Below, piece by piece: positions 1-6,798 of a stretch of 8,987 bases of DNA; position 1 is the first letter of the stretch; each line of letters begins with the position of its first letter. Source of the DNA: an uncultured Bacteroidota bacterium. Lineage in GTDB: Bacteria; Bacteroidota; Bacteroidia; Bacteroidales; SZUA-534. Under the pieces are notes generated by a model. That model ran no database searches. It was not told where the DNA came from and saw nothing but the letters and a program-made list of their open reading frames with translations. The translations under genes were made by a program, and so were the position numbers. The stretch spans positions 1-8,987 of the forward strand of contig CALABN010000125.1 in assembly GCA_937885735.1 (NCBI GenBank), written 5' to 3'.

Positions 1-103
1 CCCGCACTGTCTCCTTCTTCCGTCCATAAATCTACTCGATAAAAATTCAAAAATCACTCGAAATCAATTTATAGAACCCACCTGAAGAAAAAACGTTCGA
101 TTA

Positions 104-137
104 TTGGGACGCACCTTCAACCAAATTATTAAGTTTG
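104..137 (+). promoter_or_regulatory. Bacteroidetes-type promoter for the three-gene operon
   Basis: TAAGTTTG at 130-137 fits the Bacteroidetes -7 consensus TAnnTTTG. A TTG at 104-106 lies 23 bp upstream and could serve as the -33 element. Transcription would start near 144, giving a leader of about 15 nt before the ATG at 159. There is no strong Shine-Dalgarno; TGAGGT directly precedes the start. Positions 1-103 show no supportable gene. Confidence 0.5.
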
Positions 138-158
138 TCAGTTTTTAAATAATGAGGT

Positions 159-1946
159 ATGAAAAAATCAATTTATTGGACACTTGTGGCAGTGGCCTAT
201 GCGCTGTTGTTATGTTACGTCTATTTTGTGATTGACCCACGGTGTTACAATATTTTCCAGCAACCAGGTTTTGTCTTGACATCAGAGTTCTTTTCTACAC
301 ACGTTGTCGACCCAGGTGGACTAGCCGTTTATCTTTCATTGTTCGTTGAGCAGTTTTCAATGTTCCGTTTTTGGGGAGCGTTGTTCCTTGTAATTGAACT
401 TTTTCTCACATCGTGGCTGATTGTCAGGGTTGTCAAAAAACTGTTTAATGCCAGCGATATTGCATCTGTTATCGCCTGGCTGATGCCAGTGGCCATTTCG
501 GTGGTAGTCTGGTCCGACATCAAGTACCCGTTCGCGTTAAATATGCAGGTGTTGCTATTGGCCAGTGTTGTAAATCTTTGGCTGTTTTTTGTCGGCAAGA
601 GGATTCATCCATATCTCACTTTGTTGTTTTCCGTGTTGCTGTACCATATAAGCGGACCTGTATCACTGTATGTGTTTGTTGCAGTGAATGTCATTGTGCT
701 TGCATACGAACGTAAAAAGGACAATTTGCTCAACACGGCCATATCGGCTACGGTGGCGTTGGTATATCCATTCATAATGTACAGGTTTGTCTTGCCAGTG
801 TCGTTTGAGCATGCATTATATGCGATAATACCACAGCAACAGAAATTCATCTGCTTTGGAACTGCGCCAAGAATGGCGTTTATGTTGTTGGCGTTGCCAG
901 TATCAATGTTGATATGCATTGTTTTTCAAAAACTATCTTTAAAGAGACAATTGGTTTGTTCAGGACTTGTCATTTTGGCATTGATATGTGGAGTCGCAAT
1001 GTTTGTCAAGAAATATGACGACAAGACTGAACGGTTGGCATTCCGTTTCGCTGTTGCAGCATACGAGCACGACTGGAATTACATATTGAATCATTATCGT
1101 GAAGGTCAGTATTACGAAAGGCACATCAACTTCTATTATAACCTTGCTTTGGCAGAAACCGGGCAAATGGGTGATAAAATGTTCTCATATCCTCAGTTTA
1201 TGGGAATGGAAGGTTTGTTCCTCGATGAACCATTGGCTGGCATTGAATGCTATCCAACATCTTCCCTATATAGAGAAATAGGGCTTATTACCAATTCCTT
1301 GCATTTTGCATTTGAGGCACATATGTCATTCCTTGAGAGTCATTATGTAATGCGTATGATTATCGACGATTTGATAATCCTTAAGGATTATGTTAATGCC
1401 CGAAAGTATTTGGAAAAATATAGCAATGAAATGTTTTCTAAATCATTTGTTGCTGATAGAAAGGATTATATGGATGGAATCCGTTATACAAAATTAGATG
1501 CTGATGAAGTTGATTTGATAAGAAAGAATCATCCCAAATACGATTTCTATTTGAAAAACGTTCAGAATGATATGTTGTATATGCTGGATGTTAATAAAGA
1601 CAATTATTTGAGCAATCAGTATCTTGCCGCAAGTGCATTGTTAAACAATGATTTGAACCTTTTTGTCGATTTGCTCATAACTGGTACTTGCAAGGTTGAT
1701 CCTAATAATATGCCAAGGGCCTATCAGGAGGCGCTCGTCTTATATTGGTCAACTTCTGAAAATGTCAAGGAAAAATCATATGATTTCAAGGTCCAGCCGT
1801 TCTTTAATGATTCGTTTAAGAAATTTTCTGACATAATGTCTTCGTCTGAACCTGACAAGTACAGGCTTGTCGCTCAAAATTTTTCCGGCTCATATTGGAA
1901 ATATTATGTGTTTGACAATCCAGTAAATAAGCAAACTAAAAAATAA
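159..1946 (+). CDS. DUF6057-like polytopic membrane protein
   Basis: A 595-residue protein with about eight predicted membrane spans in its first half (roughly residues 7-25, 71-92, 100-118, 127-145, 152-182, 192-210, 237-256 and 264-284). A soluble, helix-rich C-terminal half follows (about 285-595). The motif AYEHDWNYILNHY near residues 301-313, followed by repeated helical pairs, resembles the TPR-like part of proteins annotated DUF6057 in Bacteroidales; I name this family from memory. The biochemical role is unknown. The start is chosen because MKKSIYW leads straight into the first span and sits 15 nt after a plausible transcription start. The next gene follows after 20 nt on the same strand, so co-transcription with the lipoprotein and aminotransferase is likely. 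Nothing suggests truncation. Confidence 0.8.
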   Translation: MKKSIYWTLVAVAYALLLCYVYFVIDPRCYNIFQQPGFVLTSEFFSTHVVDPGGLAVYLSLFVEQFSMFRFWGALFLVIELFLTSWLIVRVVKKLFNASDIASVIAWLMPVAISVVVWSDIKYPFALNMQVLLLASVVNLWLFFVGKRIHPYLTLLFSVLLYHISGPVSLYVFVAVNVIVLAYERKKDNLLNTAISATVALVYPFIMYRFVLPVSFEHALYAIIPQQQKFICFGTAPRMAFMLLALPVSMLICIVFQKLSLKRQLVCSGLVILALICGVAMFVKKYDDKTERLAFRFAVAAYEHDWNYILNHYREGQYYERHINFYYNLALAETGQMGDKMFSYPQFMGMEGLFLDEPLAGIECYPTSSLYREIGLITNSLHFAFEAHMSFLESHYVMRMIIDDLIILKDYVNARKYLEKYSNEMFSKSFVADRKDYMDGIRYTKLDADEVDLIRKNHPKYDFYLKNVQNDMLYMLDVNKDNYLSNQYLAASALLNNDLNLFVDLLITGTCKVDPNNMPRAYQEALVLYWSTSENVKEKSYDFKVQPFFNDSFKKFSDIMSSSEPDKYRLVAQNFSGSYWKYYVFDNPVNKQTKK

Positions 1947-1966
1947 TTGATTTTACGCCTATAATT

Positions 1967-3469
1967 ATGAATAGATTACTATATGTCATTGCGATTGCAT
2001 TTCTTGTGACGTCATGCACAAGTATCGATTGTAAAAACGAAAGCAGTTCACAGCCTCGCATTTTCCCCGATTATACTGACATTGTGATACCTGTCAATAT
2101 CGCCCCTTTAAATTTCAAGGCTGAATCGGGTCAGAAGTTGCTTTCTGTTGAGGTGAAAACAAAATCCGAGACTCTGGACTTTAACTGCTCTGACGGAAAG
2201 ATGATATGGAACAAGCGCCAATGGCGCAGATTGTTGAGGAAGAATGTAGGCGATACATTGAATTATACATTGGTTGTTGCCGATTCTGTTGGCCAGCCAG
2301 TAAAGTATGCGCCATTCTACCAAGTCGTTTCGCCTGATAGCATTGATTCTTATTTGGTCTATCGTTTGATAGGTACAGGCTATGTCTTGTGGGACCAAAT
2401 GGGCATTTACGAACGCAATTTGGAGAATTTCAAGCAAAAGCCAATCATTGAAAATGTAAATGTCGACGACGCATGTATGAATTGTCATTCGTTCAGTTCT
2501 CAAAATCCAAACACATTTTTGTTGCATACCCGCAAATTTAATGGTGGCACGACTATCCTTTTTGACGGCAAATTGCAGAAATACAACACAAAGACCGACA
2601 TTTCAATGTCTGCAGGCGTTTATCCCTCGTGGAATCCAAATGGTTATTTGATCGCAATGTCAACTAATATTATTTATCAGCGTTTTCACAATAATTATAC
2701 GAAACGTATATATGTCTATGACGATAAGTCAGATATAGTTGTTTTGAATATGAAGACTGAAACGCTCACCACTTGTCCGCAGTTGTCAACCAAGGATATG
2801 GAGAATTTTCCCGTTTGGGCGCCAGACGGCCGTACTCTCTACTACATTAGTGCGCCAACTCGAAAAGATGAAGACATAGAACAATTTGACAAGAATGTCC
2901 GTTACAGCCTTTTGCGTATCATTTATGACGAGGCTACCAATTCATGGAGTTCCGTCGACACTATTTTGCGTGCCAATGACGTAGGTGGAAGTATCACATA
3001 TCCAAAACCATCGCCCGACGGCAGATACCTGGCTTATACCATTGCCGACAGAGGCTACTTTACACCTTACAACAGAGAATCTCAGTTATGCCTGCTCGAT
3101 TTGCAAACTATGGAGACAACCATTCAGCCTAATGTCAACAGTGACTGTTCTGAAAGCAATCACGGTTGGTCGCACAACGGCAAGTGGCTTGTCGTAGGCA
3201 GCAAGTATCCTGACAATATGTTTACAAAGCCATATTTTGCGCATTTCGACGGCAACGGACATTTCGACAAGCGCTTCCTCTTGCCTCAAGAAGATCCTGA
3301 TTTCTACGACAACTTTATTTTAAACTATAACAATTCTGATTTTATCACAGGCGAGGTTGCAGTTTCGTCCATTCAGTTGCGCAATGTAATCAAGTCCGAA
3401 CCAGTCCAGGTCAAGGCCGACCCTTCTGTCGACATCGACGGCCTGTCTGGTGCAACAGCAAAAAAATAG
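1967..3469 (+). CDS. PD40/TolB-like propeller lipoprotein with CxxCH and SGAT motifs
   Basis: A 500-residue protein beginning with a lipoprotein signal: a hydrophobic segment at residues 4-15, then lipobox VTSC with the lipidated Cys at 17. It should be anchored in an envelope membrane. Beta-propeller (PD40/WD40-like) repeats are visible as SWNPNGYLIA (221-230), VWAPDGRTLYYIS (283-295), PSPDGRYLAYTI (348-359) and WSHNGKWLVVGS (401-412). CMNCH at 170-174 matches the c-type haem attachment motif CxxCH. Near the C-terminus DGLSGAT (491-497) fits Dxx(S/T)GA(T/S), the motif flavinylated by ApbE in NqrC/RnfG-type proteins. The protein may thus be an envelope redox carrier; this is inferred from motifs only. 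It lies 20 nt after the DUF6057-like gene and 3 nt before the aminotransferase, which supports a single operon. The substrate is unknown. Confidence 0.8.
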   Translation: MNRLLYVIAIAFLVTSCTSIDCKNESSSQPRIFPDYTDIVIPVNIAPLNFKAESGQKLLSVEVKTKSETLDFNCSDGKMIWNKRQWRRLLRKNVGDTLNYTLVVADSVGQPVKYAPFYQVVSPDSIDSYLVYRLIGTGYVLWDQMGIYERNLENFKQKPIIENVNVDDACMNCHSFSSQNPNTFLLHTRKFNGGTTILFDGKLQKYNTKTDISMSAGVYPSWNPNGYLIAMSTNIIYQRFHNNYTKRIYVYDDKSDIVVLNMKTETLTTCPQLSTKDMENFPVWAPDGRTLYYISAPTRKDEDIEQFDKNVRYSLLRIIYDEATNSWSSVDTILRANDVGGSITYPKPSPDGRYLAYTIADRGYFTPYNRESQLCLLDLQTMETTIQPNVNSDCSESNHGWSHNGKWLVVGSKYPDNMFTKPYFAHFDGNGHFDKRFLLPQEDPDFYDNFILNYNNSDFITGEVAVSSIQLRNVIKSEPVQVKADPSVDIDGLSGATAKK

Positions 3470-3472
3470 CAG

Positions 3473-4612
3473 ATGAATCCACAGATAGACAAAATGTCGC
3501 CCTTCATTGTCATGGAGGTGCTCGAGCGTGCCAACGAACTGCAACGGCAAGGCATTGACGTTATTCATCTTGAGGTCGGCGAACCCGATTTCAAAGTTCC
3601 GCAATGTGTCAATGATGCCACTGTCAGTGCCTTGAAAAAGTCGCAGACTCATTATACTCACTCGCTAGGCGATTTCGATTTGCGGCAGGCAATAGCCGAC
3701 TTCCATTACAAGGAATATGGCGTGATTGTCGATCCGAATTGCATCGTCGTTACAAGTGGCTCATCGCCAGCCATTTTGTTGGCGCTTATGGTATTGTGCG
3801 AGGCTGGGGGCGAAGTTATCGTGTCAAACCCAGGATACGCTTGCTATAGCAATTTCATATTGGCTTGCAACGGCGTGCCTGTCGAAGTTCCGTTGAAGGC
3901 TGAGACAGGATTCCAGTTCGATGTTGAGGCTGTCAGGCGTGCCATTACCCCAAAAACACGTGCCATTTTCATCAATTCGCCAATGAACCCTACTGGCACA
4001 TTGCTCAGCGAGGAAGTGCTGAGGCAAATGGCCTCTCTCGACGTGCCAATCCTTTCCGATGAGATTTATCACGGTTTGGTTTACAACGGCAAGGCACATT
4101 CCATACTTGAATACACCAATCAGGCCTTTGTGCTGAACGGCTTCAGCAAACGGTTCGCAATGACAGGCTTACGTTTAGGGTATCTTATTGCACCACAGCA
4201 GTATATGCGTTCGTTGCAAATCCTTCAGCAAAACCTGTTCATTTGTGCGCCAAGTCTTGCTCAGCAGGCAGGAATATCGGCAATGCAAAATGCTGAAAGC
4301 GAGGTTGATGCCATGCGTAATACATACAACGAGCGCCGGCTTTACATGATAGCGCGTTTGCGCGATATGGGATTCACCATTCACACTGAACCGCAGGGCG
4401 CATTCTATATTTTTGCCGATGCCCGTAGATTCACGTCCGATTCCTACAAGTTTGCTTTCGACATTTTGGAAAAGGCCCATGTGGGAGTGACACCAGGCAC
4501 CGATTTTGGCACCAATGGCGAAGGATTTATCCGTTTCTCTTACGCCAATTCTTTGGAAAACATCAAGAAAGGCCTTGACCGTTTGCAAAAATATTTGGCA
4601 TGCGTAGAGTAA
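3473..4612 (+). CDS. Class I/II PLP-dependent aminotransferase (fold type I)
   Basis: A 379-residue protein of normal length for the aspartate aminotransferase-like superfamily, cytoplasmic. Visible landmarks are LEVGEPDF near the N-terminus (33-40), NPTG (172-175, Asn contacting PLP), SDEIY (195-199, Asp contacting the pyridine nitrogen and Tyr the PLP hydroxyl), and NGFSKRFAMTGLRLGY (222-237), in which Lys226 is the Schiff-base lysine. GFIRFSYA (351-358) carries the Arg that usually binds the substrate carboxylate. It transfers an amino group between an amino acid and a 2-oxo acid; the exact substrate cannot be told. The ATG is 3 nt after the previous stop, so translation is probably coupled. 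It is the last gene of the operon, followed by a weak hairpin/T-run and then the first repeat of the array. Confidence 0.92.
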   Translation: MNPQIDKMSPFIVMEVLERANELQRQGIDVIHLEVGEPDFKVPQCVNDATVSALKKSQTHYTHSLGDFDLRQAIADFHYKEYGVIVDPNCIVVTSGSSPAILLALMVLCEAGGEVIVSNPGYACYSNFILACNGVPVEVPLKAETGFQFDVEAVRRAITPKTRAIFINSPMNPTGTLLSEEVLRQMASLDVPILSDEIYHGLVYNGKAHSILEYTNQAFVLNGFSKRFAMTGLRLGYLIAPQQYMRSLQILQQNLFICAPSLAQQAGISAMQNAESEVDAMRNTYNERRLYMIARLRDMGFTIHTEPQGAFYIFADARRFTSDSYKFAFDILEKAHVGVTPGTDFGTNGEGFIRFSYANSLENIKKGLDRLQKYLACVE

Positions 4613-4640
4613 TCTGCGATTTGGCAGAATTCACTTTTTT
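4613..4640 (+). terminator. Weak terminator after aminotransferase
   Basis: TCTGC (4613-4617) pairs with GCAGA (4624-4628), and six T follow at 4635-4640 after a short gap. The stem is only 5 bp and the T-run is not adjacent, so this is a weak intrinsic terminator candidate. The first array repeat starts 19 bp later, leaving no obvious leader region. Confidence 0.35.
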
Positions 4641-4659
4641 AGTGTCCAATAGTATGGTT

Positions 4660-4694
4660 GTTTTACTTGTCTTAGATTGAGGCTTTTGTAAAAC
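4660..4694 (+). repeat. Array repeat R1 (consensus)
   Basis: Identical to consensus. It lies 47 bp after the aminotransferase stop and forms the left edge of the array. Confidence 0.95.
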
Positions 4695-4714
4695 ACATAT
4701 TTCAATGAAAAACG

Positions 4715-4774
4715 TATATTTGTAGTGAGAGTCGTGCATGTCGGAACACCTTGTTCTGCGGCGGCTCTTTTTTT
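4715..4774 (+). ncRNA. Cassette 1 promoter and small RNA with terminator
   Basis: TATATTTG at 4715-4722 is a clean -7 element. The putative transcript (about 4728-4774) contains GAGTCGT (4729-4735) pairing with GCGGCTC (4761-4767, with G-U pairs) and an inner GGAACA/TGTTCT stem (4743-4748 with 4752-4757). Seven T follow at 4768-4774: an intrinsic terminator. No open frame fits, so I call it a small RNA of about 47 nt. TATATTTGTAGTG is shared with the minus-strand units of cassettes 6 and 7. Confidence 0.55.
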
Positions 4775-5087
4775 ATGGCTCTGTTATACAGTAAAGGTTG
4801 AATGTGCCGTCTTTATACTTACCTAATTTTACTCTGAACAGGAAAACTCTTAATTCCAATTCGTAAACGTGCATCTCTTCAAATAACACTTTTCTCTTGT
4901 AATAGACATTTTTAGGATTGTTGTGTCCCAAATCAATTGCTTCTATTGGTAATTCTTTGAGATTATCTACATATTTATTGAGATTTCTTGCTATTTCTTG
5001 TTTGAGAAAATATGAGGTTTCAGTTTTCGCGTCTTTGGTTTTACTTGTCTTAGATTGAGGCTTTTGTAAAACCAATAGCAGTTTCAA
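4773..5087 (-). CDS. Cassette 1 ORF tail fused through R2 (hypothetical)
   Basis: The minus-strand frame crosses R2, where it reads VLQKPQSKTSKT, and continues for about 87 residues in cassette 1. That part is charged and helix-like, with YFLKQEIARNLNKYVDNLKE followed by a region rich in V, Y and L. Its TAA (4775-4773) lies in the T-run of the plus-strand small RNA, so the two converge. No ATG exists; the only start in frame is a TTG at 5087 outside the repeat, and an upstream in-frame TGA closes the frame. It is either a 5'-truncated gene whose original start was replaced by the repeat, or a fusion product. No family recognised. Confidence 0.5.
   Translation of the reverse strand: MKLLLVLQKPQSKTSKTKDAKTETSYFLKQEIARNLNKYVDNLKELPIEAIDLGHNNPKNVYYKRKVLFEEMHVYELELRVFLFRVKLGKYKDGTFNLYCITEP
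5038..5072 (+). repeat. Array repeat R2 (consensus)
   Basis: Identical to consensus. On the minus strand it reads in frame as VLQKPQSKTSKT into the long cassette-1 tail. Confidence 0.95.
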
Positions 5088-5107
5088 GACGATAGTTAAG
5101 TAATAGT

Positions 5108-5341
5108 TTATGGATGTTCAATGGTACGTAAAAAACATTCCTGCATACTGCCTGGCAACTCTTTTGCAATGGCGATAGCGTCTTTGTTGTTACCTCTGTT
5201 GTGCAGTAAATATGCAATGTCACTTAATGCTGTTTGCTCATCAACTACAGTAAGGTATTTTTCTTTGTCAAGACCACCTCTAATGGCTTGATATTCATCA
5301 ATTGTGACGCCATAATCGAAAATTGTCTTAAAATTTGCCAT
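5108..5341 (-). CDS. Cassette 2 small hypothetical protein (77 aa)
   Basis: A complete small gene with ATG at 5341 (MANFKTIFDYGVTIDEYQAI...) ending ...FLRTIEHP before TAA. It is soluble and mostly helical; the middle part LSDIAYLLHNRGNNKDAIAI looks like a short helical hairpin. I do not recognise the family. TATTTTTCG on the minus strand (5372-5364) lies 22 nt upstream and resembles a -7 element; similar TTTTCG motifs precede the small genes of cassettes 4 and 11. An upstream extension to 5413 is open but overlaps the preceding tail and is less likely. No clear terminator separates its stop from R2. Confidence 0.6.
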   Translation of the reverse strand: MANFKTIFDYGVTIDEYQAIRGGLDKEKYLTVVDEQTALSDIAYLLHNRGNNKDAIAIAKELPGSMQECFLRTIEHP

Positions 5342-5375
5342 ATCAGGATTTTTATTGAATATACGAAAAATAAAG

Positions 5376-5582
5376 TTATTGGTTACACGCCACCACAAGC
5401 GCCAATACAGCAATGGCCACCGCTATGGCAGAGCTGACTGCGCCAACGGCCACCCAGTTGATGGGGTTGCGCAGGTTGGGGTTCTCTACGATGTATGCCG
5501 AACCGTTCTCGGTGATGTGAACAAGTAGCGGGTTGTCTTTCCCTTCTGTTTTACTTGTCTTAGATTGAGGCTTTTGTAAAAC
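5376..5582 (-). pseudogene. Cassette 2 membrane-anchored ORF tail fused through R3
   Basis: From R3 the minus frame reads VLQKPQSKTSKT, then EGKDNPLLVHITENGSAYIV, a short linker, and a C-terminal hydrophobic span (AVGAVSSAIAVAIAVLALVV) ending ACNQ at TAA (5378-5376). It looks like the 3' end of a small tail-anchored or phage-type membrane protein. Upstream of R3 the frame stays open for 13 codons but contains no ATG, GTG or TTG, so a normal start is missing. Its base composition is richer in G and C than neighbouring cassettes, hinting at a separate origin. Probably a truncated gene; expression is unproven. Confidence 0.45.
5548..5582 (+). repeat. Array repeat R3 (consensus)
   Basis: Identical to consensus. 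On the minus strand it reads in frame into the cassette-2 membrane tail. Confidence 0.95.
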
Positions 5583-5610
5583 AAAAACAGCCTGTCGAAT
5601 GGGCAGGCTG
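5583..5610 (-). terminator. Cassette 3 intrinsic terminator (minus)
   Basis: On the minus strand CAGCCTG (5610-5604) pairs perfectly with CAGGCTG (5594-5588), and five T (5587-5583) run into the T-rich repeat arm. It serves the 45-codon membrane peptide. Nearly the same hairpin, on the plus strand, ends the small gene of cassette 11; cassette 4 keeps only its first arm. Confidence 0.75.
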
Positions 5611-5614
5611 CGTG

Positions 5615-5752
5615 TTATTTGTTATGATGTTCTTTATCCCAATACCATTGATGTGATACTATTCCTACAAAAGCCAGAAAGCCGAGAACAAAGAAGGCAA
5701 CTGAAACTATAATGAATACGGTTTTTAATATAAAAATAAATATTCCTGACAT
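5615..5752 (-). CDS. Cassette 3 small single-span membrane peptide (45 aa)
   Basis: ATG at 5752, TAA at 5617-5615. The peptide starts MSGIFIFILKTVFIIVSVAF, continues as one long hydrophobic span to about residue 32, and ends in a polar tail HQWYWDKEHHNK. The start lies 7 nt after R4 in the minus direction, so any promoter must be in or beyond the repeat. A terminator follows 4 nt after the stop. Size and shape resemble type I toxin peptides or small membrane regulators, but no family is recognised and that role is speculation. Cassette 4 holds a relative with a homologous 3' end. Confidence 0.6.
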   Translation of the reverse strand: MSGIFIFILKTVFIIVSVAFFVLGFLAFVGIVSHQWYWDKEHHNK

Positions 5753-5759
5753 AACCTAA

Positions 5760-5794
5760 GTTTTACTTGTCTTAGATTGAGGCTTTTGTAAAAC
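5760..5794 (+). repeat. Array repeat R4 (consensus)
   Basis: Identical to consensus. On the minus strand it ends 7 nt before the ATG of the 45-codon membrane peptide. Confidence 0.95.
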
Positions 5795-5832
5795 GGGCAG
5801 GCTGCGTGTTTTATTTGTTATGATGCTCTTTA

Positions 5833-5985
5833 TTAGAAACCATCGTTTTTCCCGTCAAGCCAATCGGAAAAACGGTCAGGTTCAAAATTAGCATCCTTAA
5901 ATTCAACAAACATAGCCCAACATAAAAAGGCCATTACGACTATTATTGATATTACCTGTAAGTACAACATATCTTTTTTTTTCAT
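5833..5985 (-). CDS. Cassette 4 small single-span membrane peptide (50 aa)
   Basis: ATG at 5985, TAA at 5835-5833. The sequence starts MKKKDMLYLQVISIIVVMAF and gives one transmembrane helix (about residues 8-26), followed by an acidic tail containing NFEPDRFSDWLDGK. A TTTTTTCGTATGTTT stretch immediately upstream resembles the promoter-like motif before the cassette 2 and 11 small genes. Beyond the stop, 5795-5831 retains the cassette 3 3' end (the EHHNK-coding bases and the first terminator arm), cut off at R4. This indicates a shared ancestor and a truncated 3' side. The upstream frame from R5 (VLQKPQSKTSKT then CSQIFLSEM) stops early and is not a gene. Confidence 0.6.
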   Translation of the reverse strand: MKKKDMLYLQVISIIVVMAFLCWAMFVEFKDANFEPDRFSDWLDGKNDGF

Positions 5986-6043
5986 AAACATACGAAAAAA
6001 TGGCACAAGGTGTTACATTTCCGATAAAAATATCTGCGAACAG

Positions 6044-6078
6044 GTTTTACTTGTCTTAGATTGAGGCTTTTGTAAAAC
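6044..6078 (+). repeat. Array repeat R5 (consensus)
   Basis: Identical to consensus. On the minus strand it closes a short frame from cassette 5 with FTKASI and a TAA inside the repeat. Confidence 0.95.
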
Positions 6079-6124
6079 GATAGAGCCCATTTTTTTGTTC
6101 AATATCTGTTATTGGATTTTTCAT
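6056..6124 (-). CDS. Cassette 5 gene head closing inside R5 (22 aa)
   Basis: Minus-strand ATG at 6124 just beyond the AT-rich promoter block of the divergent small RNA. It reads MKNPITDIEQKNGLY in the cassette, then RFTKASI and TAA within R5. The composition is protein-like but the frame is very short; most likely it is the 5' fragment of a gene cut by the repeat. Not recognised. Confidence 0.3.
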   Translation of the reverse strand: MKNPITDIEQKNGLYRFTKASI

Positions 6125-6138
6125 ATTAAAATATTTTG

Positions 6139-6224
6139 TATGTTTGTGATGTCATTCGATTGACGGGTGCAAGTGCTGCGGTGCTTGCACGGATGGTTAA
6201 CTTTATAGGGTTAACCATTTTTTT
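6139..6224 (+). ncRNA. Cassette 5 promoter and two-hairpin small RNA
   Basis: The -7 element TATGTTTG lies at 6139-6146. The transcript (about 6152-6224) holds a GTGCAAG/CTTGCAC stem (6167-6173 with 6184-6190, extendable by three pairs). A perfect 9-bp ATGGTTAAC/GTTAACCAT stem follows (6193-6201 with 6210-6218), ending in seven T (6218-6224). Promoter and first 20 transcribed bases (TGATGTCATTCGATTGACGG) recur in cassette 9, but the bodies then differ completely. The only frame is ATG TCA TTC GAT TGA, so it is probably non-coding. Confidence 0.65.
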
Positions 6225-6382
6225 ATATCTTTAATGAATGTACCTTTTTCGTATCTAGTTCTATCAACAATTAGATAACTGTCGCTTTCAATCATTACGC
6301 AAATTTTTTGTAAAGACGGGTTGTATTTAAAGGCGTTTTTAACTCCCAAAACAACAAGGTTGTTTCCATAGGTTTTGTTGTT
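6203..6382 (-). pseudogene. Cassette 5 truncated ORF tail (59 aa)
   Basis: The open frame enters from R6 and reads NNKTYGNNLVVLGVKNAFKY..., then IESDSYLIVDRTRYEKGTFI, ending KDIKKWLTL. The composition is clearly protein-like but there is no start codon near the repeat. It is one base out of phase with the VLQ-type frame of R6, and a TAA in R6 blocks its own frame. The stop (6205-6203) lies in the loop of the plus-strand terminator hairpin. It is the 3' part of an unrecognised small gene. Confidence 0.5.
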
Positions 6383-6411
6383 TTATTTGTCTTAGATTGA
6401 TTTTGTAAAAC
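6380..6411 (+). repeat. Array repeat R6 (variant, 32 bp)
   Basis: Two changes from consensus: position 7 C to T (GTTTTAT), and loss of 3 bp in the GAGGC region. The 3-bp loss keeps the reading phase on both strands. Confidence 0.9.
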
Positions 6412-6512
6412 TAAAGTGGCTAACAATTATACGCGACAGCCACGATGCAACCTTTTATAAAGAACAGATTTGCAAAAATGACTTTATAATAAAACAGGAA
6501 GACTTTAAATAA
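6396..6512 (+). pseudogene. Cassette 6 ORF tail leaving R6 (38 aa)
   Basis: After the TAG within R6 the plus frame reads IDFVK from the repeat, then LKWLTIIRDSHDATFYKEQI and CKNDFIIKQEDFK before TAA. The composition is strongly protein-like, yet there is no start codon. The TAA (6510-6512) falls in the loop region of the opposing terminator. It is a 3' gene fragment, and the mirror image of the tails in cassettes 1, 5 and 8. Confidence 0.45.
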
Positions 6513-6565
6513 GTCTTCCTGAGTCGGGGTACAAAGCCAATAGGCTTATAACCACTACAAATATA
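6488..6565 (-). ncRNA. Cassette 6 minus-strand promoter and small RNA
   Basis: On the minus strand TATATTTG (6565-6558) is followed by TAGTGG and a transcript of about 65 nt. It contains AAGCC-TATT-GGCTT and a perfect 11-bp terminator stem, CAGGAAGACTT/AAGTCTTCCTG (6521-6511 with 6505-6495, loop 6510-6506), then TTTTATT. No coding frame fits. The promoter is of the cassette 1 and 7 type. Confidence 0.65.
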
Positions 6566-6579
6566 AAACAATTCCCAAT

Positions 6580-6690
6580 ATGTTCTACCCAATAGATGAA
6601 TTTTGCGGTGAGTGCTACAGTGGCTTTGCCTGGTTCGGCAAACTGAAAGTCAAGCGCGACAATCAGGTGGTTGTGTTTTACTTGTCTTAG
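6580..6690 (+). CDS. Cassette 6 gene head ending in R7 (36 aa)
   Basis: ATG at 6580, divergent from the minus small RNA promoter. It reads MFYPIDEFCGECYSGFAWFG then KLKVKRDNQVVV in the cassette, and gains FYLS and a TAG from R7. The two Cys (CGEC) and the basic strand-like end look like a real domain fragment. The same frame resumes after the TAG and continues in the cassette 7 tail, so a gene may have been split by the repeat. The minus strand is also open here with a hydrophobic shadow; I favour the plus strand. Function unknown. Confidence 0.4.
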   Translation: MFYPIDEFCGECYSGFAWFGKLKVKRDNQVVVFYLS

Positions 6691-6709
6691 ATTGAGGCTT
6701 TTGTAAAAC
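6675..6709 (+). repeat. Array repeat R7 (consensus)
   Basis: Identical to consensus. On the plus strand it supplies FYLS and an in-frame TAG to the frame arriving from cassette 6. The same frame reopens as IEAFVK into cassette 7. Confidence 0.95.
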
Positions 6710-6798
6710 TTAAGACAGAAGCAATAAGATATGAAAAAGAAGGCAAATACTATGTATACGAGAAACCGTATTCTATAAAAAAGAAGAAAGGCGACTAA
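6691..6798 (+). pseudogene. Cassette 7 ORF tail leaving R7 (35 aa)
   Basis: After the TAG in R7 the frame reads IEAFVK, then LKTEAIRYEKEGKYYVYEKP and YSIKKKKGD before TAA (6796-6798). This is a basic, strand-rich C-terminus and convincingly coding. The stop lies in the loop of the opposing terminator hairpin. It could be the continuation of the cassette 6 head or an independent 3' fragment. Confidence 0.45.

Noticed and set aside
329..1281. Several open frames of 60-104 codons on either strand inside the DUF6057-like gene
   Set aside because: They overlap a long, clearly coding frame with sensible membrane topology; they are shadows.
3824..4588. Minus-strand frames of 91 and 137 codons opposite the aminotransferase
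   Set aside because: Antisense shadows of a well-supported PLP enzyme.
4660..4694. A promoter contained in the repeat itself
   Set aside because: No TAnnTTTG element occurs in either strand of the consensus, and the cassette promoters sit well inside the cassettes.
5234..5437. A 67-codon plus-strand frame in cassette 2
   Set aside because: It lies antisense to the complete 77-codon gene and the membrane tail and has no promoter or start support.
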